A stretch of DNA of 64,000 nucleotides from Lysobacterales bacterium (GCA_016718605.1 JADKCY010000012.1:18257-82256); one strand, 5' to 3'; shown: positions 22,985-31,750, counted from the stretch's first letter. Numbers and translations are program-made. The notes: generated from the sequence alone by a model not told the origin.

Positions 22985-24667
22985 ATGGCGTTCCCCCGTA
23001 CTCGTGCAGCTTCGTCGATCAGGCGAGAAAATCTGTTTCCGACGATGTGGCCGATCCCCGGATGGGCGCACCCGGAGTTCGTCTATGCCTACGACGACTG
23101 GAAGCAGACCCGTCATGCGATTGCGGGTGAGAAAGAAGTCAAGGCCGAATCCGTCGTCTATCTTCCGGCGATGGAGAGTATGGATGACGGCGAGTACCTT
23201 GCGTACCTGGACCGCGCGACCTACTACAACTTCTCAGGACAGACGCTACAGGCGCTGAACGGCACGATTTTCCGGCGTAATCCGGTGATCAGCGGCCTGC
23301 CTGAGCGCATGGTTACCGACCTAGAGAACATCTCGATCAACAACGAGTCGTTCGTCGGATATTCAAGCGCCGCTGCTACTGAGCTTCTGGCGCTGGGCCG
23401 CGTCGGCGTTCTGCTCGACCTGTCTGCAACGCCGTCAGTCACGCCGAAGCCGTATTTCGTGACTTATACGGCAGAACACATCGTCGATTGGGACCATGAC
23501 CGCGATCCGAACACCGGGCGGGCTCGGTTGACGCGCGTCGCTCTCCGTGAAGTGAAGCTTACAGCTGGAACCTACTCTGGCGAGCGGAAGTACGTCGCAA
23601 AGTACCGTGTTCTTGAGCTTATCAACGGCGTATACACACAGTCTTTGTACGAAGCGGACAACGCGGACGCCGACATCACTGATGCCTACCTCATTAGCCG
23701 GCACGCACCCGAGCGGCGCGGCGTGACCCTGGATTTCATTCCGTTCATCCTGTTCACCCCGTCAATGGGGACGTACGGCGTCGAAAAGTCGGCGCTGTAC
23801 GACATCGTCCGGCTGAATCTGTCCCACTACCGCAGCTATGCGCAGCTGGAGCAGGGGCGCTTCTTCACGGGCTTCCCGATCTATTACGCCGAGATTCCGC
23901 AGGGCGCCGAAGGTGGCATGGATTACGAGCTTGCGCCCTCTCGCGTGTGGGAAGTTCCGGCCGGATCGAAGCCGGGCCTGCTTGAGTTCTACGGACAGGG
24001 CTTGGCCTTCCTTGAGAAGGCGCTCGACACGAAAGAGCATCAAGCTGCAGCGCTCGGCGGCCGGATTATCGGCATCCGCACTGGAGCAACGTCCGAAAGC
24101 AACAATTCGGCGAAAATGGCGCAGCTGAATGAGCATGCTACACTGTTGATTGCGTCGCGTGCGTTGGACAAGGGCTTCACTTCGCTGTTGCGGTTGTGGG
24201 CGTGGTGGTCAGGGCTTTCCAAAGAGGAAGCCGAGAAGATTTCTGTGGAATTCAACAAGGACTTCTTGTTCTCCGACATCGGTTCGCGCGAATTCCGCGC
24301 CATCCATGCGTTGTACAAGGACGGCATCATTCCGATCGAGGTCGTCTACGAGTACCTGAAAAAGGCGCTGGTTATCCCCGATTGGATGAGCCTCGCCGAG
24401 TTGAAGAAGCAGCTCGACACGATGGACAGCTTCCCGCATCAGCCGAACGTCGAGGCAATGCACGAAGGCTTCCCGGACAAGAAGACACAGCTCGAACAGG
24501 AGAACCTGGAAGATGAGCAAGAGATGGCTGATGAAGCAGCAGATAATGCAGACCCGACGGCGGGTCGTAAAGCGGGCAATCGAAATAACGGAGCAGCTGC
24601 TGGCAGAGCGCCGGGCGGAAAGCCAGGACGCCCCCCAGTCAAAACCAACCAGCCCGCCAAGACGTAA
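22985..24667 (+). CDS. portal protein (DUF4055 type)
   Basis: 560 residues. The body matches DUF4055-type portal proteins: an N-terminal wing region starting AHPEFVYAYDDWKQTRHAI, a middle with YFVTYTAEHIVDWDHD and LDFIPFILFTPSMGTYGVEKSALYDI, followed by LNLSHYRSYAQLEQGRFFTG, and the stem-like GGRIIGIRTGATSESNNSAKMAQLNEHATL. The C-terminal 60 residues are disordered and rich in Gly, Asn and Pro. Portals form the dodecameric channel at one capsid vertex through which terminase pumps DNA. It is separated from terL by the accessory block, and a tailspike follows it, both unusual for head genes. Confidence 0.83.
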   Translation: MAFPRTRAASSIRRENLFPTMWPIPGWAHPEFVYAYDDWKQTRHAIAGEKEVKAESVVYLPAMESMDDGEYLAYLDRATYYNFSGQTLQALNGTIFRRNPVISGLPERMVTDLENISINNESFVGYSSAAATELLALGRVGVLLDLSATPSVTPKPYFVTYTAEHIVDWDHDRDPNTGRARLTRVALREVKLTAGTYSGERKYVAKYRVLELINGVYTQSLYEADNADADITDAYLISRHAPERRGVTLDFIPFILFTPSMGTYGVEKSALYDIVRLNLSHYRSYAQLEQGRFFTGFPIYYAEIPQGAEGGMDYELAPSRVWEVPAGSKPGLLEFYGQGLAFLEKALDTKEHQAAALGGRIIGIRTGATSESNNSAKMAQLNEHATLLIASRALDKGFTSLLRLWAWWSGLSKEEAEKISVEFNKDFLFSDIGSREFRAIHALYKDGIIPIEVVYEYLKKALVIPDWMSLAELKKQLDTMDSFPHQPNVEAMHEGFPDKKTQLEQENLEDEQEMADEAADNADPTAGRKAGNRNNGAAAGRAPGGKPGRPPVKTNQPAKT

Positions 24668-24713
24668 GGGAGCGGCGCATAAGACAAAAACCGAGGAGTC
24701 AGGTGCGGCATGA
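24513..24713 (+). CDS. possible overlapping gene inside the portal 3' end, 66 aa
   Basis: AGGAGA lies 9 bases before the ATG, and the stop overlaps the ATG of the next gene (ATGA). The stretch VVKRAIEITEQLLAERRAES resembles KVEKSVIEIAEGLLADAKAG near the start of that next gene. It is encoded in another frame over the low-complexity portal tail, so either it is a true overlapping gene or a chance frame. Confidence 0.4.
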   Translation: MSKRWLMKQQIMQTRRRVVKRAIEITEQLLAERRAESQDAPQSKPTSPPRRKGAAHKTKTEESGAA

Positions 24714-24964
24714 GTACAGATTCAAACGTCACCGACATCCACGAGCACCGCTTTGAGCGGAAAGTGGAGAAAAGCGTGATCGAGATAGCAGAAGGGCTTT
24801 TGGCAGACGCAAAGGCCGGCAAGATAACGGCTCTCGCATACGCTACGATAGGCTTTGATGGGACATCTGCTTGTGCTTATTCGCGAACGGCGAATATGCC
24901 GGCATTGTATGGTTCAATAGGCCTGCTGTTTACGCGGTACGGTATGCACAATATCAAGGAATGA
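24710..24964 (+). CDS. hypothetical protein, 84 aa
   Basis: ATG overlapping the preceding stop. N-terminal helix FERKVEKSVIEIAEGLLADAK followed by a beta-like C-terminal half (ALAYATIGFDGTSACAY). No recognised family. Lies between portal and tailspike. Confidence 0.55.
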   Translation: MSTDSNVTDIHEHRFERKVEKSVIEIAEGLLADAKAGKITALAYATIGFDGTSACAYSRTANMPALYGSIGLLFTRYGMHNIKE

Positions 24965-24966
24965 TA

Positions 24967-25191
24967 ATGCCGTTTAACAGAACACGTAGCATACTTCCTG
25001 ACGGCACGCGGATCATCGATATCATGACGCCGGGGAAGTTCACTGTGAAGAACCCGGAAGATCTAGGGAAGGGTGAATTTCTTGTTGATATTCTTCGTGT
25101 CGTCGATAATCGTGGTATTGGCTTTTTCTACTATAGCATAACTGACGCCGCTACTGGTATAATGACAGAATCATATATTCCAGACCATTGA
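24967..25191 (+). CDS. small protein homologous to the tailspike N-terminal domain, 74 aa
   Basis: ATG at 24967 preferred because AAGGA lies 6 bases upstream; an ATG at 24961 is in frame. The pattern ILPDGTRIIDIMTPGKFTV, LGKGEFLVDILRVVDNRGIGFFYYSIT lines up with VLHDGASLDNFTKEGDYVV, LAAGTYVVTIRKGMDSSGVGFTTQHCT at the start of the tailspike 85 bases downstream. It is therefore a free-standing copy of the spike's attachment-like domain, probably from a duplication, and may be a tail component or spike partner. Confidence 0.65.
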   Translation: MPFNRTRSILPDGTRIIDIMTPGKFTVKNPEDLGKGEFLVDILRVVDNRGIGFFYYSITDAATGIMTESYIPDH

Positions 25192-25275
25192 CAGTCTATT
25201 TAGTGTTCATACTTGACATTATTGTGAATCAATGATAGCCACCATCATCGGTCTCCCGCCAGTAATGGAGTACGT

Positions 25276-28200
25276 ATGAGCATGCCTGTGACAGTCCTAC
25301 ATGACGGGGCTTCCCTCGACAACTTCACGAAAGAGGGGGACTATGTTGTAACTAATCCTACGGAGCTTGCGGCTGGTACTTATGTTGTAACCATCCGTAA
25401 GGGAATGGATTCTAGCGGCGTCGGCTTTACGACGCAACATTGCACGGCTATCACATCTGGTTCGAGCATCACGCGCGTTTTGGGCACAGGCGGCGGTGGT
25501 GGCGGTGGTGGCGCAAGTGAAGCGACGGCGGTAACTTACACCGACACTGGCGACATATTCGGCACCGGAAGTACCACAAATGTTGGTGACGTTCTCGATG
25601 AGATTGCTGGGGTCTTCGCGAACATCCCTACGCAAACCGACGCGTGGTATGACATCCGTGATTATGGCGGCGTCGGCGACGGCGTAGCTGATAATAGGGC
25701 AGCATTCGAAGCCGCTGCGGCGGCTATAGACGCGGCTGGCGGCGGTGTACTGTATGTGCCTAAAGGCGTGTGGGGTATCGGTCCGACAGCTACTCCTTCG
25801 CTCGGCGGCGTGAGGCTCCGCAGCAATACCGTGCTCCGTGGTGACGGCATGGGCGTGACGGTTATCCAAGCGCTGGACCTTGGCGATACGGATTTGACCG
25901 GTATCGTACGCACGCCGTCTGGTGTCGAGAACTCAAATGTTCTTATTCAGGACTTGACGATTGACGGGAATGCGGCCGGTCAGACTGGTTACGCCAACAT
26001 CATCAATTTCTATTGTGGTGTTACGCCGGACAACCGTATCCTTATGGATAGGAACATCTATCTTGTTAACGTAGAGTCGAAGAACGCCCGCAGCGGTACG
26101 ACTGGCTCATCTAACCCAGGACGCGGTTATGGTATTGACCCGCATGAAGTTGTTGATAACTTTGTGCTTTTGAACTGCGTTGTTCACGATTGTGAGCTTG
26201 ATGGCGTTATCCATGATGGCGTGATTAACTTCAAGAACATCGGAAACAAGGTATACGATAACGCGCGCCACGGATTCAATTATGTCAAAGAGTGTTTCAA
26301 CGGTCTGGTGCAGGGAAATCAATCCCGCAACAACGGTGCAAATGGCATCATTGTACAGCAGGATTCAAACCATATTCGCGTACTCGGGAACATGGTCGAG
26401 GGTAACGCGGAGCAAGGTATTCACCTCCGTCGCGGCGAAACCGTAATCAACACGTTCAATATCGTCGCAAACAATCTTGTAAAGGACAGCGGACGTAGCG
26501 GCATCAACATCACTGGTGCCTGCTATAACGACATCTCGAACAATCTTATTGAGAACTCGTCGCAGGCCGAAACCAACACTTATTTCGACATCAATTTGCA
26601 AGGCGACGACGGCGACGGTGCAACTGTAACTGCGCCGACGAACAATGTTATCAAGAACAACTCAGGCTATGCGCTAGGAGCGCTTGTCGCGAACGCTTCT
26701 ATCAGAGAAGACACGTCTGTCGTCACTGACTTTGCTAACACTTACTTGTGGAACACCGCAGTCGGTCAGACGAATGGCAAGTATAAGGACGTAACGTCCA
26801 CTTCGATCATTAAAGACTTGGGCATATCTGACTTCTATAACGCGCAAGAATGGGGAGCTACTGGCGACGGCGCAACAGATGACGGCCCAGCGCTTCGTGC
26901 TTGTGTTGACTTTGTAGAAGCAGCGGGCGGCGGCGTCATATATATGCCCCCCGGCCGGTATCGTGCGTCCGGTACGGGTACAGCGTCTGCAGGCGTCGTG
27001 TCGCTACCATCTAACGTCGCTCTTGTTGGCGCTGGCAGATACCTGACTACAATTGTTGGCGCAGATCCTGTGGATGCTGATATCACCGGCGTTGTGCGCA
27101 CGCGGTCAGGCGCGTCAAACACGAACATTCTGATAAAAGACCTGACAATCGAAGCCGAATCGACGAGTGGAATCGGGGGCACTACTTGCGTGTATGTTGG
27201 TGGCGCGTATGACACGCTGATCCACCTAGATAACGTGTATGCCCTGTACGCGACGAACGGCTCATCGAATATCGGGTATGGTATTCGCTTGACGAACACC
27301 GTTGAAGCCGTGTTCCTGACGAGTTGTTCGGTAGATTACTGCGAGAATGACGGAATTTATGTAGACGGTGCCCGCATCGTTACGATCACAGATCCAGCAC
27401 TCGATGGAAACTCCGGGGCTAATATCCTTATATCTAACGGCGCACATACCATTCGGATAACAGATCCGGTGACGCGCTATGCGGGTACGAACGGTATCCT
27501 CATTAATGGTGATTCTTATGGCGTGACCGTGACCGGAGGAGTTGTCGAGTTTTCTGGCGAAGACGGTGTTCGCATTCGCCGGGGCGCGTCCGTACAGAAT
27601 ACGCTTGTGTCGATCCAAGCAATGACATTCCGCGATTGTGGGCGGGACGGTATAAGCATCGCTGGTGCGCGAAAGAACGATATCATCGGCTGTATCTTCA
27701 AGGACAGCGGTGCTAACATCAACGCAACTTACAATGATATTTCTCTTGAAGCCGACACTACCTACGGCGGAACCGCATCAACGAATACCGTGTTGGCGTG
27801 CCTGATGACGGCAAGCTCCACAAATCGTGCGGCTTACGGTGTACGCGAATACACGGGAGAAGCTGACGGCAATTCTATTCATAACAATGTGTTCTTTGGG
27901 CATACAGTCGGAAAGGTTCTTCTGGTCGGCAGCAGCACAACATACGTTGACGACTCTCAGTATTTGAAATTGGCAGGCCAGAGCGGCGGACAAACGCTTA
28001 TTGGCGGAACCGGCGGCGGAGAAAATCTGACGCTGTCGTCCACGTCTCACGCAACAAAGGGTCGCGTATACGTTACCGCAGAAGAACTGACTGTACGCGA
28101 TAAGACAGACACTACAAAGAGTGTTAAGTTCGATGCTGCGTCACTCACGGCCGGCGCTGAACGTACGCTGTCTCTGCCGAATAAAACAGGTACGATTACT

Positions 28201-28905
28201 CTCGATGACGCGCTCGGAAGCACGGTTGAAGGTTATTGGGTTCCAAACCCAAGCTCGACGACCGTGTCACAGATGGGTTTTCTCACGTCAACTCTTGGCT
28301 CAGCTATCTCTCGAACCGTTACAGACGCGGGACTGAACGCCGCATCACGTAGACTGTCTTATCAGACGGGAGCGACCGCTAATAGTTCAGCGGGTATTCG
28401 GCAGACATCCAGATTTATCTGGAGAGGTAATGCTAGTGGACTGGGCGGGTTCAACTTCCAGGCCCGGTTTGCTCTGACAGGTACATTGGCTGCGACACAG
28501 CGTGGGTTCGTTGGTTTTCTTGGTGATGCGTCATTTGTGGTTGACGCCGCATCGCCGGGATCGTTGTCTTCTCTTGACATGTTCGGCGTGGGATTTGACG
28601 ACGCAGATACGACGTTGTCTATATTCCATAATGACAATGTGGACCTTCCAACGAAGGTGGACTTGGGAGCTAACTTCCCGGTCAGCGCCGACGTAGTGTA
28701 TCACGTGACAATATCTTGTGCACCGAACGGATCAAGTATTTCTTATACTGTAGAGCGTCTTGGTACGACCTACGTTGCGACAGGAACAATATCGACTGAA
28801 ATTCCGAGAGACAATATCTTCATGGCGTCACAGGCCGCAATCAACAACGGCGCGACGGCTGCGGCGGTAGATCTCGACATCCACGGGATGTACTATCGCT
28901 TGTAA
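25276..28905 (+). CDS. tailspike with two right-handed beta-helix (pectate-lyase-like) domains
   Basis: 1209 residues, GTACGT before ATG and no strong ribosome binding site. After a short N-terminal domain and a Gly-rich hinge (about residue 75), a first beta-helix begins with WYDIRDYGGVGDGVADNRAAFEAA (about 122-145) and a second with FYNAQEWGATGDGATDDGPALRAC (about 520-543). Each continues with repeats rich in Asn, Gly and Ile typical of beta-helix coils. The C-terminal part (GGQTLIGGTGGGENLTLSST, later a beta-sandwich-like tail) resembles other tail fibre ends. Such spikes bind and often degrade surface polysaccharide; the specific sugar cannot be read here. Confidence 0.8.
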   Translation: MSMPVTVLHDGASLDNFTKEGDYVVTNPTELAAGTYVVTIRKGMDSSGVGFTTQHCTAITSGSSITRVLGTGGGGGGGGASEATAVTYTDTGDIFGTGSTTNVGDVLDEIAGVFANIPTQTDAWYDIRDYGGVGDGVADNRAAFEAAAAAIDAAGGGVLYVPKGVWGIGPTATPSLGGVRLRSNTVLRGDGMGVTVIQALDLGDTDLTGIVRTPSGVENSNVLIQDLTIDGNAAGQTGYANIINFYCGVTPDNRILMDRNIYLVNVESKNARSGTTGSSNPGRGYGIDPHEVVDNFVLLNCVVHDCELDGVIHDGVINFKNIGNKVYDNARHGFNYVKECFNGLVQGNQSRNNGANGIIVQQDSNHIRVLGNMVEGNAEQGIHLRRGETVINTFNIVANNLVKDSGRSGINITGACYNDISNNLIENSSQAETNTYFDINLQGDDGDGATVTAPTNNVIKNNSGYALGALVANASIREDTSVVTDFANTYLWNTAVGQTNGKYKDVTSTSIIKDLGISDFYNAQEWGATGDGATDDGPALRACVDFVEAAGGGVIYMPPGRYRASGTGTASAGVVSLPSNVALVGAGRYLTTIVGADPVDADITGVVRTRSGASNTNILIKDLTIEAESTSGIGGTTCVYVGGAYDTLIHLDNVYALYATNGSSNIGYGIRLTNTVEAVFLTSCSVDYCENDGIYVDGARIVTITDPALDGNSGANILISNGAHTIRITDPVTRYAGTNGILINGDSYGVTVTGGVVEFSGEDGVRIRRGASVQNTLVSIQAMTFRDCGRDGISIAGARKNDIIGCIFKDSGANINATYNDISLEADTTYGGTASTNTVLACLMTASSTNRAAYGVREYTGEADGNSIHNNVFFGHTVGKVLLVGSSTTYVDDSQYLKLAGQSGGQTLIGGTGGGENLTLSSTSHATKGRVYVTAEELTVRDKTDTTKSVKFDAASLTAGAERTLSLPNKTGTITLDDALGSTVEGYWVPNPSSTTVSQMGFLTSTLGSAISRTVTDAGLNAASRRLSYQTGATANSSAGIRQTSRFIWRGNASGLGGFNFQARFALTGTLAATQRGFVGFLGDASFVVDAASPGSLSSLDMFGVGFDDADTTLSIFHNDNVDLPTKVDLGANFPVSADVVYHVTISCAPNGSSISYTVERLGTTYVATGTISTEIPRDNIFMASQAAINNGATAAAVDLDIHGMYYRL

Positions 28906-28923
28906 GAATTAACCATCAGCGAA

Positions 28924-28961
28924 ACAGTGCCATTGACAGCAGTAAGCCGGCATGGCACTGT
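28924..28961. terminator. hairpin after the tailspike gene
   Basis: ACAGTGCCAT and ATGGCACTGT are exact complements with an 18-base loop. No T-run follows, so termination would be weak or factor-dependent. Confidence 0.35.
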
Positions 28962-29120
28962 CCGCTTCATGGACGAGCGATGAAGCACTTCCAAAAAACG
29001 TCAAGACGCGGGATCGTTACCCGCCGCCTCCACCAACAGCACTCCAACCAGACTAGCTACTGGTGCTCGGTGCATAGGTATCACGATACGAAAGCGGTTC
29101 AATTCCGTGGAGTGTTGTTG

Positions 29121-29225
29121 ATGGGGGCGAAGTGGAATCGATTGGCGGCAAGTAGGTGTGTGGAGCCTGTCTGTAACATAAATGTCAACGACAACGGTAT
29201 CGTCGAGATGCGCATCGCTGCCTAA
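29121..29225 (+). CDS. possible small protein, 34 aa
   Basis: ATG with TGGAGT about 8 bases upstream; the frame is open back to 28980, which would give 81 residues. Almost all of it lies within the left copy of the 177 bp duplication. In the right copy the same frame is intact except that the ATG is absent (ACG GGG). Begins MGAKWNRLAASRCVEPVC. Confidence 0.3.
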   Translation: MGAKWNRLAASRCVEPVCNINVNDNGIVEMRIAA

Positions 29226-29299
29226 TCCCTAACGGGACGGCACGACCATCCGACCGGCCCTTCGGGAGATGCGGGCTGTAACAAAGCATCTCCCACCCT
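29123..29299. repeat. 177 bp direct repeat, left copy
   Basis: Identical by eye, base for base, to 30042-30218. Contains a 9 bp stem (GGGAGATGC/GCATCTCCC) near its end. It flanks the captured abiE fragment. Confidence 0.9.
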
Positions 29300-30041
29300 A
29301 CGAAGAGCCCGAGAGGTGACCTCAGATGTTTGGCGTAGCTGACAAAATCTTGAATCGAGTGCGGGGCCATGGCCGGGGAGTACGCGTGTACACCCCGAAG
29401 GACTTCCTCGACCTGGGCAGCCGTGCCTCCGTCGATCAGGCCTTGTCGCGTCTGTGCAAGGCGGGGACGCTCCGCCGCGTGGACCGCGGTCTCTACGACT
29501 GGCCGCGCCATAGCACCGTGCTGGATCAGCCTGCGCCCGCCAGTGTCGATGCTGTCGTGGACGCCGTGAAGCGGCGGGCCAACGTGCAGGTCGTGCCGGG
29601 CAATCTGGCTGCGGCGAATGCGCTCGGCCTGACCCATGCGGTGCCCACTCGCCCAGAGTTCTTGGCAAGCCGTCATCTTGGCGATGTCACAATCGGAAAT
29701 CGCACGGTAACTTTCAACGCCGCCGGTGCAGTCCTCTCCCCGTGGCTCGCCACACCGGCAGCGGTTATCGTGCAGGCGCTCGTTTGGCTGCATGACAACG
29801 CCAGCGACCGATTGGCTGATGCCATCCCGACCCTGCGCAAGCAGGCGTCAGACGACGCAAAGCGCTCGTTGGCGAAGGGCCTCAACAGGCTCCCGGGCTG
29901 GGCCATTCCAGCCGCTCGCAGCATTGTGGAGAATCGGGCACCCTTGGCGGCATGAACGCCGACTACGCCAAATTCGACAAGCTGAAAGAGCGCGACCGCA
30001 AGGACGTGTTCGAGGCGGCTGCTGGCCGCCTCGGCACAAAC
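29300..30041 (+). mobile_element. captured host abiE fragment (742 bp) between the repeats
   Basis: Holds 26 bases of upstream sequence, the whole abiEi antitoxin gene and the first 30 or so codons of abiEii. The surrounding phage sequence resumes at the point where it was interrupted after repeating 177 bases. No transposase, terminal inverted repeats or integrase gene accompanies it, so it looks like an illegitimate capture of chromosomal DNA, unless it is an assembly chimera. Confidence 0.7.
29326..29955 (+). CDS. abiEi: AbiEi-family antitoxin (type IV toxin-antitoxin, DUF6088-like)
   Basis: 209 residues, GAGAGGTGA upstream of the ATG. The N-terminal winged-helix pattern (VYTPKDFLDLGSRASVDQALSRL, CKAGTLRRVDRGLYDWPR) is the hallmark of AbiEi-type antitoxins, which bind their own promoter and oppose the AbiEii nucleotidyltransferase toxin. 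The stop overlaps the ATG of an abiEii start (ATGA), as in complete abiE operons, but that gene is cut after about 29 codons. The phage therefore carries antitoxin without toxin. It could neutralise a host AbiE abortive-infection system; no test of that is possible from sequence. Confidence 0.8.
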   Translation: MFGVADKILNRVRGHGRGVRVYTPKDFLDLGSRASVDQALSRLCKAGTLRRVDRGLYDWPRHSTVLDQPAPASVDAVVDAVKRRANVQVVPGNLAAANALGLTHAVPTRPEFLASRHLGDVTIGNRTVTFNAAGAVLSPWLATPAAVIVQALVWLHDNASDRLADAIPTLRKQASDDAKRSLAKGLNRLPGWAIPAARSIVENRAPLAA

Positions 30042-30074
30042 GGGGGCGAAGTGGAATCGATTGGCGGCAAGTAG
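29952..30074 (+). pseudogene. abiEii: truncated AbiEii toxin, N-terminal 29 residues only
   Basis: Starts MNADYAKFDKLKERDRKDVF and continues EAAAGRLGT, the usual N-terminus of AbiEii-type toxins. It then runs into the right copy of the 177 bp repeat and ends after 11 unrelated codons. The nucleotidyltransferase core is missing, so no toxin activity is possible. Confidence 0.75.
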
Positions 30075-30218
30075 GTGTGTGGAGCCTGTCTGTAACATAA
30101 ATGTCAACGACAACGGTATCGTCGAGATGCGCATCGCTGCCTAATCCCTAACGGGACGGCACGACCATCCGACCGGCCCTTCGGGAGATGCGGGCTGTAA
30201 CAAAGCATCTCCCACCCT
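30042..30218. repeat. 177 bp direct repeat, right copy
   Basis: Identical to 29123-29299. After it the phage sequence continues with a frame that starts inside the repeat (30188). Confidence 0.9.
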
Positions 30219-30418
30219 TTTCTCTCCGCGATGTCGTCGAGGTCCAGGAGCGGGCGCTAGAACCGCTGCGTACACTGTCAAAGCACCGCAGCGAGACTCG
30301 TGATGCTCTGGTTCAGCGCCTCAATGCGGCACTGAACGGCGAAGAAAGCGCAAAACACCATCGCAGTCTTCGCAGTATCGTGACTCAGGTCGAAGCCGCC
30401 CGGCGTACCTTGGGCTAA
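30188..30418 (+). CDS. hypothetical helical protein, 76 aa
   Basis: The ATG lies inside the right repeat copy, directly after GGGAG with almost no spacing, so the start is uncertain. The body (SLRDVVEVQERALEPLRTLS, NAALNGEESAKHHRSLRSIV) looks like two or three amphipathic helices. In the left repeat copy the same ATG leads to a short 16-codon frame that stops at 29317. Confidence 0.45.
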   Translation: MRAVTKHLPPFSLRDVVEVQERALEPLRTLSKHRSETRDALVQRLNAALNGEESAKHHRSLRSIVTQVEAARRTLG

Positions 30419-30463
30419 TCCGAAGAAGCCGGTTGGTTCAAAAACAGATAAGGAAGGTGTGGT

Positions 30464-30712
30464 ATGAGCTACAATAAGATCAACGATGGAACACGCGTAA
30501 CGCTGGAGCCGCGTCGCTATAAACGAACAACTGGATCTGACGCGCCGATTTCGGTGTTCAAGATCAGAGAGCACGCCAAGAAAGGCGATGAACTGGACGT
30601 GCTGTTCAAGGTTCTCGGCGTCAAGATGAAGTCCCCTCGGCAGGGCTGGACGTACCGAGCCCAGCGCCGCAATTACGCCCTCGGCCGGTTCGACGCGCTG
30701 ATGCGCGCGTAA
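30464..30712 (+). CDS. hypothetical protein, 82 aa
   Basis: AAGGAAGG upstream of the ATG. Basic protein with RVTLEPRRYKRTTGSD and KVLGVKMKSPRQGWTYRAQR. No recognised family. Followed by a strong terminator. Confidence 0.6.
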   Translation: MSYNKINDGTRVTLEPRRYKRTTGSDAPISVFKIREHAKKGDELDVLFKVLGVKMKSPRQGWTYRAQRRNYALGRFDALMRA

Positions 30713-30739
30713 CAGAACAACGCAGTGAGTAAGACGAGA

Positions 30740-30765
30740 ACCAAGGAGCAATCCTTGGTTTTTGT
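30740..30765 (+). terminator. rho-independent terminator
   Basis: ACCAAGGA and TCCTTGGT form a perfect 8 bp stem with a GCAA loop, followed by TTTTG. Closes the small-gene block ahead of the scaffold gene. Confidence 0.8.
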
Positions 30766-30933
30766 CGTTTTGGGACCGTGGACATCGTTGACACATAAAA
30801 TCTGACAGTATTGCGTTGAAATGGTACGATTTTATATTGACAGCGTAGTTAACGATGTGTTAATGGCTGTATTGTAATGCGTTGGGGAGGCCCTGACGTA
30901 AAAAACTCTAGTCCAACGCGGAGCAGCGGACAT

Positions 30934-31719
30934 ATGCCGGATATCAAGTTCCCCACGAAAGATGCCATCCCGGAGGGTCTTCGGGAATTCGCGAAAGAGG
31001 CTGATGGCGGATTCACCGTCGCAGTCGTGCCCAAGTCCAAGTTGGACGAATTTCGCGACAACAACCTGACCATCGCTCGCGAGCGCGATGAACTCAAGAA
31101 CAAGGTCATCGCCTACGCCGAAATGGTCGGCGACGACCCGGTCAAGGCCCGTGAAACGGTTGCCACTCTCAAGGCGATCGATCAGCAGGTCAAGGACGGC
31201 AAGTTGAAGGGAAGCGAAGCGATCGAGGCCGAAGTCAATCGGCGCGTCGCTGAGACCAAGTCGAATTTCGAGAGCCAGCTGGCACAGGCAGGTGCGCGCC
31301 TCACTGAGGCAACCGCCAAGGCCGGCGACTTCGAGAACAAGTTCAAGCGGAGCACGGTAGATCGTGAGATCACCAACGCCGTGCTCCATCCCGAAAGCGG
31401 CATCAATCCTGCCGCACTGCCCGACGTGTTGACGCGGGCGTACGGGTTCTACACCGTCCAGGAGGACGGTCGTTTGGTCGCCAAGCAGGGCGACAACGTC
31501 GTGTACGGCGCTGACGGGGTGACCCCGATGCCGCCGAAGGAATGGCTGTCCAAGGTTCTGGAGCAGGCTCCGTACCTTGGGAAGCAGAGCGCTGGTGGCG
31601 GTGCCTCCGGCGCGTCGGGCAAGACATCGTACGGCGGTCTGTCGCAGACCGATTTCGACAAACTGCCTGCTGTTGACCGCCTTGCACTTGCTCGCACCGC
31701 CGCCGGAAAGGCCGCGTAA
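30934..31719 (+). CDS. capsid scaffolding protein
   Basis: 261 residues from the ATG at 30934; the frame is open 57 bases further up, but only this ATG has a GGAG-like element. Composition is typical of scaffolds: acidic start, long coiled-coil-like helices through the middle (LDEFRDNNLTIARERDELKN, then LAQAGARLTEATAKAGDFEN), and a short Gly/Ala-rich linker before a basic end. It lies directly upstream of the major capsid gene, the usual position. Scaffolds guide procapsid assembly and then leave. Confidence 0.75.
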   Translation: MPDIKFPTKDAIPEGLREFAKEADGGFTVAVVPKSKLDEFRDNNLTIARERDELKNKVIAYAEMVGDDPVKARETVATLKAIDQQVKDGKLKGSEAIEAEVNRRVAETKSNFESQLAQAGARLTEATAKAGDFENKFKRSTVDREITNAVLHPESGINPAALPDVLTRAYGFYTVQEDGRLVAKQGDNVVYGADGVTPMPPKEWLSKVLEQAPYLGKQSAGGGASGASGKTSYGGLSQTDFDKLPAVDRLALARTAAGKAA

Positions 31720-31750
31720 AAAGCAAGGATTCAGGTTGCGCTCCACTCCG

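Noticed and set aside
24961..24966. ATG at 24961 as start of the small spike-like protein
   Set aside because: AAGGA would directly touch this ATG; the ATG at 24967 has normal spacing.
25200..25245. Promoter TTGACA at 25213 before the tailspike
   Set aside because: No acceptable -10 box at 16-18 bases.
29300..30041. Insertion sequence or transposon
   Set aside because: No transposase, no terminal inverted repeats, and a 177 bp duplication is far longer than any known target-site duplication.
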